Origin: Mesostigma viride
Lineage: Eukaryota; Streptophyta; Mesostigmatophyceae; Mesostigmatales; Mesostigmataceae
Length of the DNA stretch: 50,817 nt
Reading direction: 5' to 3'
NCBI GenBank assembly: GCA_009746045.1
Contig: RPFO01002295.1
Coordinates: 1 to 50,817 of the forward strand
The position numbers were made by a program, and so were the translations under genes. Under the pieces are notes generated by a model. That model searched no databases and was not told the DNA's origin. It saw only the letters and a list, made by a program, of their open reading frames with translations. Of this stretch, positions 9,687-17,814 are shown one piece after another; the stretch's first letter is position 1; each line of letters begins with the position of its first letter.

Positions 9687-10190
9687 ATGGCAAGGCGTCA
9701 GAAATCAGCACGGCGCCGTCCTTCAAGTAAAAGGGGAAAACCGAAGCGTAAGGTCGCACCCCAGTCGCAGGTGACCGCTTCATCGACCAACACCATTGTC
9801 ATCCACAGCGCGCCGGTCCGAAGAGCGGTGAACAAAGGGAAGGTCGCAGAGGCGCGAGGGTTCAAGGATGCCCTTCTCATGGCGTCAGTGATGGCGAACT
9901 CTAGACCGGTCGCGTACCCCCCATTGTCCGCGTATGCCCAACCGGCCCCTGTCGCGCCGGCTCCCGAACCGGTTGTCGTCGATGAAGCAGTGGCGGCACC
10001 CCCGGAGCCTGCGGGTGTACCTGTCGGGAAACGAGTCCAGGTGGGAGGCGCGAGGTGGAAATGCCCACAACCCGGGTGTAAGAGCACGTTCGCAAACGAA
10101 AAAAACCTCCTGCTGCATCTCAGGAGGGTCCACAACACGGTCGTGGGAATTCCAAAAGAAGGCGCTGAAAAAAATCTCACAGAAGAGTAA
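9687..10190 (+). CDS. C2H2 zinc-finger protein with strongly basic N-terminus
   Basis: 167 aa, intact in both copies. Residues 1-25 are very basic (MARRQKSARRRPSSKRGKPK), fitting nucleic-acid binding or a nuclear localisation signal. The middle is Ala/Pro/Val-rich (about 75-115). The C-terminus carries one C2H2 finger: C126-x4-C131-x12-H144-x4-H149, in WKCPQPGC...HLRRVH. It is preceded by AT-rich sequence (TTATAAAAATCTATGATTATATG). It lies 2 bases upstream of the next gene and within the virion block, so it could be a DNA-condensing core protein or a late regulator. The role is inferred. Confidence 0.8.
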   Translation: MARRQKSARRRPSSKRGKPKRKVAPQSQVTASSTNTIVIHSAPVRRAVNKGKVAEARGFKDALLMASVMANSRPVAYPPLSAYAQPAPVAPAPEPVVVDEAVAAPPEPAGVPVGKRVQVGGARWKCPQPGCKSTFANEKNLLLHLRRVHNTVVGIPKEGAEKNLTEE

Positions 10191-10192
10191 AC

Positions 10193-10537
10193 ATGAGCAG
10201 CCCGCTGTTCACTGACGCCGAGATGCTCGAGATCTCTCAATGGATGACCCTCCATCCAAATGTCCCACGAGAGTTCATTGAGGCAGCCATGCTCTACTGT
10301 AAGAAGAAGCCACTCACAGGGAAGACAAGGCGCGCCATGAAAAGGGCATCGGCGAAAATTGAGGAAGGCGTCGTCAAGGTTTTTGGGACAAACGAAATTA
10401 CTTCTGAGCTATTGTCAGAAGAAGTGGCCGATGAAGGAGTTCATCCAGGAAACGCTGACACTCACTCTTCGCACGGAGAACCGAACTCGCGGGACGCTAG
10501 TGGATCCGGTATGGGACATCCCGGCGGGACTCCTTGA
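10193..10537 (+). CDS. Small protein overlapping the minor capsid gene
   Basis: 114 aa, open in both copies. Residues 1-65 are protein-like and partly basic (LYCKKKPLTGKTRRAMKRASAKIEEG), followed by an acidic stretch (ELLSEEVADEG). The tail from about residue 85 is read in a different frame from the downstream gene, whose likely ATG at 10,431 lies inside this gene. The overlap is about 107 bases. No family is recognised. It starts 2 bases after the zinc-finger gene's stop, so the two are probably co-expressed. Confidence 0.6.
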   Translation: MSSPLFTDAEMLEISQWMTLHPNVPREFIEAAMLYCKKKPLTGKTRRAMKRASAKIEEGVVKVFGTNEITSELLSEEVADEGVHPGNADTHSSHGEPNSRDASGSGMGHPGGTP

Positions 10538-11294
10538 CGATTATCACGACGTCGGGCTTACCCTCATGACCATCCCGTTTGAACAGACTCACATCAGCGA
10601 AGGAAACCGATACTTCACTGTCCGTTTGTCTGGCAGCGAGTCCCCTACGAAGGTGACCTTGCCGCTCGGCTCGTACACGACTATCGAAAACCGAAAAAAC
10701 ATAGAGGAAGCTTTGAAGGCGGTAGATCCTGGGTTCTCGGTCACGTACAACAGGGCGACTAGTCTTTTTACCGTGACAAATGCCACCGAGTTCTCTGTCG
10801 CGGTGGATGAGCCCACGGGCCGGGTGTTGGGGCTCATGGAAGGATCATATCCTTTCACAGGTGTCCTCGCTAGCAACCGGCCAGCAACGAATGGGAGACT
10901 GAGAATGGTGTATGTATACAGCGACATCGTTCGAGGAAACGTGATATCATCGTCGACAGGCACGGGATATGGAGGCCTTTTGGCCGTCTGTCCCAACATG
11001 TCGCAGTTCTTAGAACCCATTGTTTGGCAGGCAGCGACCCCTTTGTGGCAGCATCTCAAGGACTCTCCCAGCAACATCACGATCCGACTGCTCGACGAGG
11101 ACGACGCTCCTATAACTGTCTACTCGGATTGGGCTCTTCAGCTCTCCTTCCGCATAAGCCCTCAGAAGGCGATGGGAATAGAGGCGAGGAAGATCGGGAG
11201 CGTTTTGAAGTATATGGCCCTTGACAGGACCGTCCAGCCACAAACCAGATTTATTTCTCAGCCATCTAGTACTATCGAGGACGATGAAAGTTAA
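10431..11294 (+). CDS. Minor capsid (penton-like) protein candidate
   Basis: 287 aa from the ATG at 10,431 (MKEFIQETLTLTLRTENRT); an earlier in-frame ATG at 10,359 is less likely because its extension looks non-coding. The sequence is beta-rich throughout. It ends with a segment NITIRLLDEDDAPITVYSDW followed by ALQLSFRI, of the kind found near the end of penton and minor capsid proteins of Polintons and virophages (strand, D-D/N-G turn, strand, W/F). It lies just upstream of the major capsid protein, as in many PLVs and virophages. In the right copy a T run is one base shorter near 43,205 and breaks the frame. The penton assignment is inference from position and pattern. Confidence 0.6.
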   Translation: MKEFIQETLTLTLRTENRTRGTLVDPVWDIPAGLLDDYHDVGLTLMTIPFEQTHISEGNRYFTVRLSGSESPTKVTLPLGSYTTIENRKNIEEALKAVDPGFSVTYNRATSLFTVTNATEFSVAVDEPTGRVLGLMEGSYPFTGVLASNRPATNGRLRMVYVYSDIVRGNVISSSTGTGYGGLLAVCPNMSQFLEPIVWQAATPLWQHLKDSPSNITIRLLDEDDAPITVYSDWALQLSFRISPQKAMGIEARKIGSVLKYMALDRTVQPQTRFISQPSSTIEDDES

Positions 11295-11640
11295 TTTTGG
11301 AGCAATCGGAAACGTGGCTAGACGCGTGGGAGAGTTTGCCGGCAACGCTATCAAGAGGGTCGGCGACGGGGCGGCCATCGTGTCAGCTGTCAAGAAAGCC
11401 GGGCACGTCGCTGGCGAAGTCATCTCAAAAATTGGCGACGGGGCGCGGGCTGCCAAACAGGCGGCGGGCATTGTCGATTCCGCGCTCGGACACATCCCAT
11501 CCAACATGATCGCGAAGAGTACGCTGCTCGGGAAAGCGTACTCGGTCGCAAACACTGGTCTGAGCGCCTTGTCCAACCTCGAAAGACGGGTTGATGGAGC
11601 GAAGGTAAAAAATCCCATACTCGGCCAGCTTCTTCAGTAA
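11284..11640 (+). CDS. Gly/Ala/Val-rich small virion protein candidate
   Basis: 118 aa from ATG 11,284, overlapping the minor capsid gene's end by 11 bases; intact in both copies. The N-terminal 80 residues alternate Ala/Gly/Val/Ile with Lys/Arg (GNVARRVGEFAGNAIKRVGD), giving amphipathic helices with repeated 'GDGA' turns. Composition is like small membrane-active or internal virion proteins such as adenovirus pVI or pX, but no homology is claimed. An upstream in-frame extension to 11,221 exists but begins inside the previous gene. It sits directly before the major capsid gene. Confidence 0.65.
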   Translation: MKVNFGAIGNVARRVGEFAGNAIKRVGDGAAIVSAVKKAGHVAGEVISKIGDGARAAKQAAGIVDSALGHIPSNMIAKSTLLGKAYSVANTGLSALSNLERRVDGAKVKNPILGQLLQ

Positions 11641-11655
11641 AAATATCTCATTCGA

Positions 11656-12962
11656 ATGTATACACAATCTATGGCTTCGGACAATTCCTGGTACTCGCGC
11701 GCTATCCCCAAGTCCATGCAATACCTCGTGAAGGCGCTGGGTCAGCACACGACTCAACGAGTCCATCTCAGCACCCTCTCAGCAAGCGACGGCATCAAAC
11801 AAGGGTCTGTGGTCGCGGTCCGCCTCCCCACGTCCGGGTTCGTGGACTTGCACTCCTTCGCAATGTTTTTCACGGGGACCCCCACGACCACGGCGGGGTT
11901 CGCAAAGTTCCCCGCGTACACGTCCTCCATCATCAGGCGCCTCGAGGTACTGGCAGGAGGTCAGACCGTCGACAGCATCAACGACTACTCCCAGCTGTTC
12001 CATACGCTGCTCTCGGTGCACGGCGGTGTCGAGTACAATCTCGCGCAGGCTCCCGCTGGTTGGTCGAAGAATAACAACATCGTCACCGCTGACGTGGCTG
12101 GCACTCTCACAAACAACGTGAAGGCAAACACCGCAGTGGACGGCGTCATTGACCACTTTTTGGGATTCCTGAGCGGCGAGCCTCGGATCGTGGATCTGAG
12201 TCTCTTCCCCCCATCGAGATCCGAATCACACTCATGGACGGAGGGGTGATGCTCCTAGCGTCGCAGGCAGCTGCTGCTGGCGATGGCATCGTGGCCGTTC
12301 CAGCAGCGACAGGTGTTGGTTTCGAACTGAGCAACATCCACTTTAGCATCGACACGTACAGGTTCCAAGAAGATATCGTGGGCCAGATTTTCTCGTCCAG
12401 GCTTGCCGAGGGTGGAACTCTCTCCTTCAAGTGGCGGACGTGGCAGTCCACCAAACAGTCGCTCGGGACTCGCACTCCCTATGCCATCAAGGCGTCGCTG
12501 TCTTCCGCGTCCGCCAGCAAACTCCTGGCGATTCAGGTTGCTGCCGGCGCGGACGTGACCAACGCATCTGGCAATACGATGTTCAATCACATCGCGGATG
12601 GTATGACTTCCTACCAATACGACATCAACGGATCCAACCTGGCGCCTGGATACCGTACGAACGCAACGGAGGCGTGGATCAATCTGTTGTCCGCGTTCGG
12701 TGACCAAGGGAATGTTTTGTCCTGTGTCCGTGAGGGCATGACTCCTACCACGTGGCTAAACAACAACTTCACGATGGCGTGTCACCTTAATATGCCGTGT
12801 GCCGGTCCAGAGTACATGAGCGGCCTTGACCTTCGTGGCACGGCATCGGTGGTCACGCTGCGAGTCGAGAAGGGAGCAACGGACTGCATTTCCTACATCT
12901 TCACGGAATGCGAATCAAAGATGGACATCGCTGCAGGCAGGCAGGCAGCCGTGTACCTCTAA
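11656..12962 (+). pseudogene. Major capsid protein (double jelly-roll type), one frameshift
   Basis: About 435 aa in total, split into 11,656-12,249 and 12,234-12,962. The break is a run of six C at 12,207-12,212 where the right copy has seven. N-terminal features are SSIIRRLEVLAGGQTVDSIN and DYSQLFHTLLS, a strand-helix pattern typical of PLV and virophage capsid proteins. The C-terminal half has IFSSRLAEGGTLSFKWRTW and a closing beta stretch SVVTLRVEKG. The size fits a compact double jelly-roll protein. An AAAAATATCTC box lies just before the ATG. The assignment rests on these patterns and gene order; structure prediction would settle it. Confidence 0.72.
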
Positions 12963-12990
12963 AAAATATATACGTGTGTAATGACAAACG

Positions 12991-13161
12991 ATGGACTACT
13001 TTCGAGACCCTAGCATCACAGCTAATCCGTTTAACAGGTTGAAGTTGATTTTTGACATTCCTGAAATGGCAGATTCTGGTCTGTCCATGACAATGCCAGC
13101 TAGACGAGCATTGCCCCTTCTCCCCACCTTCAAGTATCCGCTACCAAACTCTAAAAAATAA
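12991..13161 (+). CDS. 56-aa protein between major capsid and fibre genes
   Basis: ATG 12,991 to TAA 13,159-13,161, starting MDYFRDPSITANPFNRLK and ending PLPNSKK. It is below usual gene-calling length, but the reading frame is also open in the right copy (40,816-40,986) with no visible change. It is preceded by a TATA-like AAAAAATATATACGTG at 12,961-12,976. No family is recognised. A short motif-only virion peptide (capsid cement or fibre adaptor) is possible but unproven. Confidence 0.55.
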   Translation: MDYFRDPSITANPFNRLKLIFDIPEMADSGLSMTMPARRALPLLPTFKYPLPNSKK

Positions 13162-13187
13162 TGTGACGATGATATTATATTAGCTCC

Positions 13188-14875
13188 ATGTCGTTTGATT
13201 ATGGTATTTGTCCTGCTTTGATTCGCAAGAAGCGCAAACCGGCAAGGACAGCGCCGTCAATCACGTTAACAACTACACACGGACTGTATCCTAGCGCGGT
13301 ACCATTACAATGACAGCAGCATTCAGCGAAACAGTCACCGGGTTCACCTTGGGTGATATCGTTGTCATAAATGGTACTGCATCTGGTTTAACGGGTAGCG
13401 GCGCCTCTTACACATTCTCTGTGACTCCAGCTGTAGCTTATTCACTGACAACAGTCACTGTTGGAGGGAACGCAGCAAGCAGCGTGCTAGGAACCGGCAA
13501 CACCGCAGCAACTCCGTTAGTCTTCACGTATTCGCCACCTCCAACGGTAACCCTCGCGACGACCGCGGGCTTGACGCCATCCTCATCACCCGTGGACGTG
13601 ACAGCCACGTTCAGCAGGTCGGTGACGGGGTTCGCGTTGGGCGACATCACCGTGACCAACGGGACCGCCGCCAACCTGACCGGAAGTGGGGCGTCGTACG
13701 CCTTCCAAGTGACGCCAACCATCGCCAATTCTTCAACGAACGTCAGCGTGGGCGCGGGCACTGTTGTGGACGCATCGACAGGGAACGCCAACGCGGCATC
13801 TAACACACTGTCGTTCACGTACTCGGCAAATCCGTCGGTGACTCTTGCGTCCGGAACTCCGACGGGTGCTGTTTATCCGATCACGGCCACTTTTAGCACA
13901 TCGGTCACTGGGTTCACGTTGGGCGACATCGCCGTGACCAACGGAACCGTGTCCAACTTGCTGGGAAGCGGTGCCACGTACACATTCGATGTGACCACTA
14001 CCATGTCGGACTTCACGACGACGGTAAGCGTGGGCGCGGGCGCCGTGACGGGCGCAACGTCAGGGCTTGGAAATGCATCATCCAACACGCTGTCATTCAC
14101 GTACTATTACAACCCGGCAACAGACCCAGCGTTGTTTGCGTGGTACGACCCGTCAGACAGCGCCACGGTGTTCAGCGACGCGTCGGGCACAACCCAGCAA
14201 AACACGGCAGGAGGGAACGTGATGCGCGTGAAAGACAAGGGACCGAATGGGTACCACGTGACACAGGCCACTTCCACCAAGTGTCCTACGCTGGATGCGG
14301 CGGAGCTTAACTCGAAACGGTCCCTCCGCTTTATCAACTCGCGGTCTGGCTTGTTAGCGTCCGTGAGCAATTTCTGGAGCGCGATTGGGGTCAGTGCGAG
14401 CATCCTCCTAGTCGCCAAACAGCTAACGACTGCAACGTATCCAGAAATAGGGGTTATACGGGTATTAGAGGTTATATGCTTGGATCGACGGATGGCAATG
14501 GTTATCTCATGTCTTATCAGTCAGAGTACAGACCGTTCTCCTATTCGCTCCCGGTAGTGTATACGAAACCGTGAGCACCAGGGCTCAGTTCTTTGACAAC
14601 AAGGCACACGTCATGGCGATTTCATGCAACAGCAGTACAAACGCACTTTTCACCCGCTTCGACGGAAGAGCTGGTTATAACAGAATCGGATCGGACCCTA
14701 CAACTGGTTCAGGAAATCTCGCTATTGGAGGAGACTCATCCAACGCGAGTCGTGCCTTTGACGGGTGGATCGGCGAGATCCTTATCTACAACACAGCCAA
14801 GACGTCAGCGGAACTTGAACGGATCCGCGGGTACTCGTGGCCAAGTGGGGCACTCCCGCCGCCATCCCAGCGTAG
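13188..14875 (+). pseudogene. Fibre with Ig-like (Big_12-type) repeats and C-terminal LamG domain, frameshifted
   Basis: Damaged counterpart of the intact 563-aa gene at 39,098-40,789. The ATG at 13,188 opens MSFDYGICPALIRKKRK; frames shift near 13,300 (GGTACCATTAC versus GGTACCGATTAC), between about 14,440 and 14,560, and near 14,850. Open pieces are 13,310-14,557 and 14,571-14,957. Three tandem repeats of about 85 residues share the pattern TFSxxVTGFxLGDIxVTNGT...SGASY.F.V.P, followed by a concanavalin A-like domain with GWIGEILIYN. It probably mediates attachment. Besides indels, the repeats differ by substitutions from the right copy (for example VSNLLGSGATYTFDV versus ASNLLGSGATYTFYV). 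Confidence 0.75.
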
Positions 14876-14908
14876 AAACTATTATCTCTTCCAATTTGTA
14901 ATAAAGCA

Positions 14909-15608
14909 ATGGAATACCCACCTATTATCAAATAGTGCTAGATTCCAATGCCTCTGAAAACGTGATTGACTCCACCACCGGGTTACGTCAATTTAGAATC
15001 AAACCAGACCCGAGGGCGCCCATCATTGACAGTACATGGCGTGGTGGTGTGCATTATGCCTACGTTGACGCAGTACCTTTTGATGAGGACCATGCTATTG
15101 TCGGGCTTGTTTCCCCGAGTTTCTCCGGTGGTGAGCATAACCAACAGGATTGCATTGTTTTATGCACAGAGACTGTCATGCTGGATCAGACGGGGACATC
15201 TTTTCTTACGCCATGATCAACGAACACGCGTTTTTTAACCTAAAGAACCCACACCTGTTCAGAAACGGAGGACATATTACGGTAGGAGCGTCGTACATTG
15301 ACAGACTTGACGGAAACGAGACTCAATTCCCCCGTTGCAGACGAATGGTTTTTTGTGCATCCTACGTTTTGAAAAGATTCGCGGGTTCAACAAGTGCAAT
15401 TGTCATGGCAAGTAATTTCTGCGCATCATATATGGGTGGTTGCTTCGGAAAATTCACTCTCGTGGACACTCTAGAATCTTCGTTCAGGCGCTTGACAAGT
15501 GACCCAGTTGATTACTCGCACGCTTACGAGTCTTTTTACCTAAATTCACGTCCCAGAACTCGCCACGTGGTAGAGGCCACCTTAGACTTGCATCGCTCCG
15601 AAATTTAG
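14909..15608 (+). pseudogene. Unrecognised virion-block protein, frameshifted N-terminus
   Basis: About 230 aa in total. ATG 14,909 hits a stop after eight codons because one base is missing relative to the right copy (CCCACCTATT versus CCCAACTTATT). The frame recovers from 14,935, then shifts again near 15,180, and from there is open to TAG at 15,606-15,608. Visible segments are DSTTGLRQFRIKPDPRAPI, AYVDAVPFDEDHAIVGLVSP and FGKFTLVDTLESSFRR. It has a mixed alpha/beta look and no recognisable catalytic motif. The right copy has the intact N-terminus but loses the frame near 38,640. Confidence 0.55.
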
Positions 15609-15757
15609 CCAAGTTCGACACTTGTACAAGTCCAGCCACCTTCGCGTCCTGTCCAGGCCGTGCCAGCAGACGTAACGGACCTTGGCACATTGTGCACAAA
15701 TAGGCAAAATCACGTGCAAGTCACGCATCTCACGTTGCAAGCTCTCTGCCGGTAGCC

Positions 15758-16333
15758 ATGGCTTCCCGAAACGCAGGGCCTTGCGAGAAAGCGCTGGCAA
15801 TGCTTGGAAAAATCCTCGATGGTCTCGAGGACGGCCAGACAAAGATATCTGACCAGCTCGCACACCTGACGCACAAGGTCTCCCTTCTTTCCGGAAACGA
15901 AGGTGCTGTTGGAGGCACCGGACCTACCTGCGAGGTCTTCAAGATTCACGACGCCGGATATGACGATGTCGACCGCAAGACGCCAAAAATTTGCGTCGAG
16001 TGGGTCTACGAGAAGAATGCGGCAAAGCCGAGGAAGGTCGAGGACCGCTGCGAGTGGATTCGCCTCGACCAAGCCGACGGGTGCGTTAAGATGGTTGACG
16101 ATTTCCTCAATGGCTTCTCCAAGTCCAAGCGCCAGCCAGGCATTTCCCCCATTGCGCTCTACAGGGCATGGGAGGAGGTAAAGAAGGGTTTCGAGGACGC
16201 AAAGACCGCCACTTCCAATGGCAGGAAGAGGAGCCGCGAGGAAGCGTCAAGCTCCCACGGCCATGTCTACAAGAGGAAGACCGGCTCGAACGTTGTGAAG
16301 AGCCAGACTGGAAACTCCAAGGACAAGGAGTAG
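15758..16333 (+). CDS. Unrecognised protein with helical N-terminus and basic, Ser-rich tail
   Basis: 191 aa, ending KDKE. Residues 1-50 are helical with heptad-like spacing (ALAMLGKILDGLEDGQTKIS, then DQLAHLTHKV). Residues 70-150 form a compact alpha/beta region with conserved CEVFKIHDAGYDDVDRK and WVYEKNAAKPRKVEDRCEW. The tail is basic and Ser-rich (NGRKRSREEASSSHGH), like a nuclear localisation signal. It is the last gene before the element boundary, about 300 bases away. The tail differs clearly from the right copy (KRKTGSNVV versus KKNSASYV) while the rest is nearly the same. Function unknown. Confidence 0.7.
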   Translation: MASRNAGPCEKALAMLGKILDGLEDGQTKISDQLAHLTHKVSLLSGNEGAVGGTGPTCEVFKIHDAGYDDVDRKTPKICVEWVYEKNAAKPRKVEDRCEWIRLDQADGCVKMVDDFLNGFSKSKRQPGISPIALYRAWEEVKKGFEDAKTATSNGRKRSREEASSSHGHVYKRKTGSNVVKSQTGNSKDKE

Positions 16334-16629
16334 AGTGTCGTCTTGTTGACGACGGCAACGAGCTTGCCATTTCGCTCTTGTTGAGCTGATAACGAATGTG
16401 AACGTGATATAAATTTTAATGAATTCGTTTATGCAGTATAAAACGCGTCAATGCATGATGAAAACAATTTTCATTCGTCTCGAAATGCAGTTCTAACTAT
16501 GGGTTAAACATCCAGAGTAAACCTCTTATGCATCGACACAGGTCGTGTGGGATTCTTGCATAGGTCGTCTGAGTTTCCAGATTAATAAACCCTAACACTC
16601 TGCACACCCCGCCGCGCGGCCCTCGCCGG
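16334..16629. other. Element-end non-coding region, left
   Basis: Non-coding sequence still shared with the right copy (37,331-37,638, inverted), but with more substitutions and indels than the coding part. It contains AT-rich stretches (GATATAAATTTTAATG) and short motifs such as GACACAGGTCGTGTGGGATTC. Homology stops at about 16,629. This is probably the inner end of the viral element or a piece of a common integration target. Confidence 0.5.
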
Positions 16630-16651
16630 CTCCCTCACCCTGCGAGGACAT

Positions 16652-17024
16652 GGCGAAAAATTGGGCGGTCTTTTCTTAAGAGTAAGTACGTGCAATTTTT
16701 CGCCACATCCAACAACCCACGCCACCTCAGCGCCGGCCAGTGGGGGAAGGTGGCGAAAAATTGGGCGTTCTTTTCTTAAGAGTAAGTACGTGCAATTTTT
16801 CGCCATCACTCTCACACCTTGACAAACACCTCCTATACCCCGCGCCAAGGGGTGGCAGGGTGGCGAAAAATTGGGCGTTCTTTATGTAAGAGTAAGTACG
16901 TGCAATTTTTCGCCATCACTCTCACACCTTGACAAACACCTCCTATGACCCGCGCCAAGGGGTGGCAGGGTGGCGAAAAATTGGGCGTTCTTTATATAAG
17001 AGTAAGTACGTGCAATTTTTCGCC
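16652..17024. repeat. Four tandem units, each a 12-bp inverted repeat around a 29-nt spacer
   Basis: Units at 16,652-16,704, 16,752-16,804, 16,862-16,914 and 16,972-17,024, each exactly 53 bases. Each has perfect arms GGCGAAAAATTG and CAATTTTTCGCC and a conserved spacer containing AAGAGTAAGTACGTG. Unit starts are 100, 110 and 110 bases apart; the linkers of the last units also match (CACTCTCACACCTTGACAAA). The spacer varies mainly at one place (CTTAAG, ATGTAAG, ATATAAG). They lie directly next to the viral element boundary. They may form RNA or DNA hairpins. Confidence 0.85.
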
Positions 17025-17140
17025 ATCCTTGTCACACCCCCAACACACCATCACAACTGCCGGGGTGGTGACAGATGCCAGCCTAAATCTCACAACCTGG
17101 TGAGCAGTGGTGGCAGGGGCACTTATGTTTTTGCAAGTGG

Positions 17141-17170
17141 TTTAGGGTTTTAGGGTTTAGGGCTTAGGGT
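17141..17170 (+). repeat. Degenerate telomere-type repeat (TTTAGGG)
   Basis: Four adjoining units TTTAGGG, TTTTAGGG, TTTAGGG and CTTAGGG on plus. Together with the longer CCCTAAA array at 36,221 this gives two interstitial telomeric tracts that face each other. Confidence 0.8.
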
Positions 17171-17345
17171 GAGACCCATCCTAGGCCGCGGTCACTATAG
17201 GGTCACTATAGGGGTGGCAGATGCCAGCATAAGGGTGGTGCACTTCTCCTAGTCGCGATGACGGAATGATGACGGAATGATGATGGAAGCTACTTAATTA
17301 ATTAATTCATTCATTCATTCATTAATTCATTAATTAATTAATTAA
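17171..17345. repeat. Subtelomeric unit and ATTA/ATTC microsatellite, left copy
   Basis: Contains GGTCACTATAGGGTCACTATA, the inverted repeat TGGCAGATGCCA-GCATAAGG, and GACGGAATGATGACGGAATG. It ends in an AATTAATT/CATTCATT run. The same order occurs inverted at 36,085-36,220 next to the other telomeric tract, so this is a shared subtelomere module of the host. Confidence 0.75.
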
Positions 17346-17814
17346 TGGTCAGAATCTTCCAATTTTTTTGCCTGTGCTGGTTGTCTAATTGATAACAAGT
17401 ACAATCAAGTCAGCAAGTGCACACCCTGAAGATGCAAGACAAACTACAGCACTCGAAGATATTAACATAGATCCCATGTGCAAGGAATCACATGTGAGGA
17501 AGTTGGGGGGGGAGAGAGGGATTACAACCACGTGCACACTCGAAAAGCAAAACATGTGTCTAATCTGTATACCAAGCGTGACAGGCAATGTGTCCATTCA
17601 TGGCAAATACCTATTCCAACAGAACGGCTACGATCGAGGCAACATGCAAATTTGTACCATGTGAAGAATGTACCATATGTGGAATGGTCGTACACGTGTG
17701 AACGGGATTCTATCATGCGCCCGTGCCCCTGCGCCGGGCCAGCAGAACTACGCGACAACCAGCTCTCTACTGCAAAGGGATGAGCGGAATCATAATCAGC
17801 AGTTGTCGGCTGCT
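17346..17814. other. No supported gene
   Basis: About 470 bases of mixed composition with only short open frames. A GGGGGG run is near 17,505. Nothing recognisable was seen apart from being downstream of the Cys-rich gene's stop, where a 3' untranslated region is expected. Confidence 0.4.

Larger units (their letters stand above)
1..16629. mobile_element. Integrated polinton-like virus, left copy (outer end outside window)
   Basis: A compact run of closely spaced genes without visible introns, with replication genes on minus and virion genes on plus, including packaging ATPase, major capsid, minor capsid candidate, primase-helicase and tyrosine recombinase. That gene set is the hallmark of polinton-like viruses and related Preplasmiviricota. 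The inner boundary is set at about 16,629 because sequence shared with the inverted right copy stops there (last shared bases CCCTCGCCGG). The outer end is not in the window, since the helicase gene runs off position 1. Frameshifts are most frequent in the first 1.6 kb. Assignment to PLVs rather than virophages is inference from the recombinase and capsid gene set. Confidence 0.85.

Noticed and set aside
10193-10537. Retroviral-type (rve) integrase or DNA polymerase B elsewhere in the element
   Set aside because: No DDE pattern or polymerase motifs found in any frame; the element is incomplete, so absence is not proven.
15758-16333. Adenain-like cysteine protease for the last viral gene
   Set aside because: No convincing catalytic His-Asp/Glu-Cys arrangement could be seen.
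16680-17010. GTAAGTACG in each hairpin unit as a 5' splice site
   Set aside because: No open reading frame leads into it and it is repeated inside a symmetrical hairpin.
16652-17024. CRISPR array
   Set aside because: Units are 53-base hairpins with similar linkers rather than unique spacers, in a eukaryotic setting with no Cas genes.
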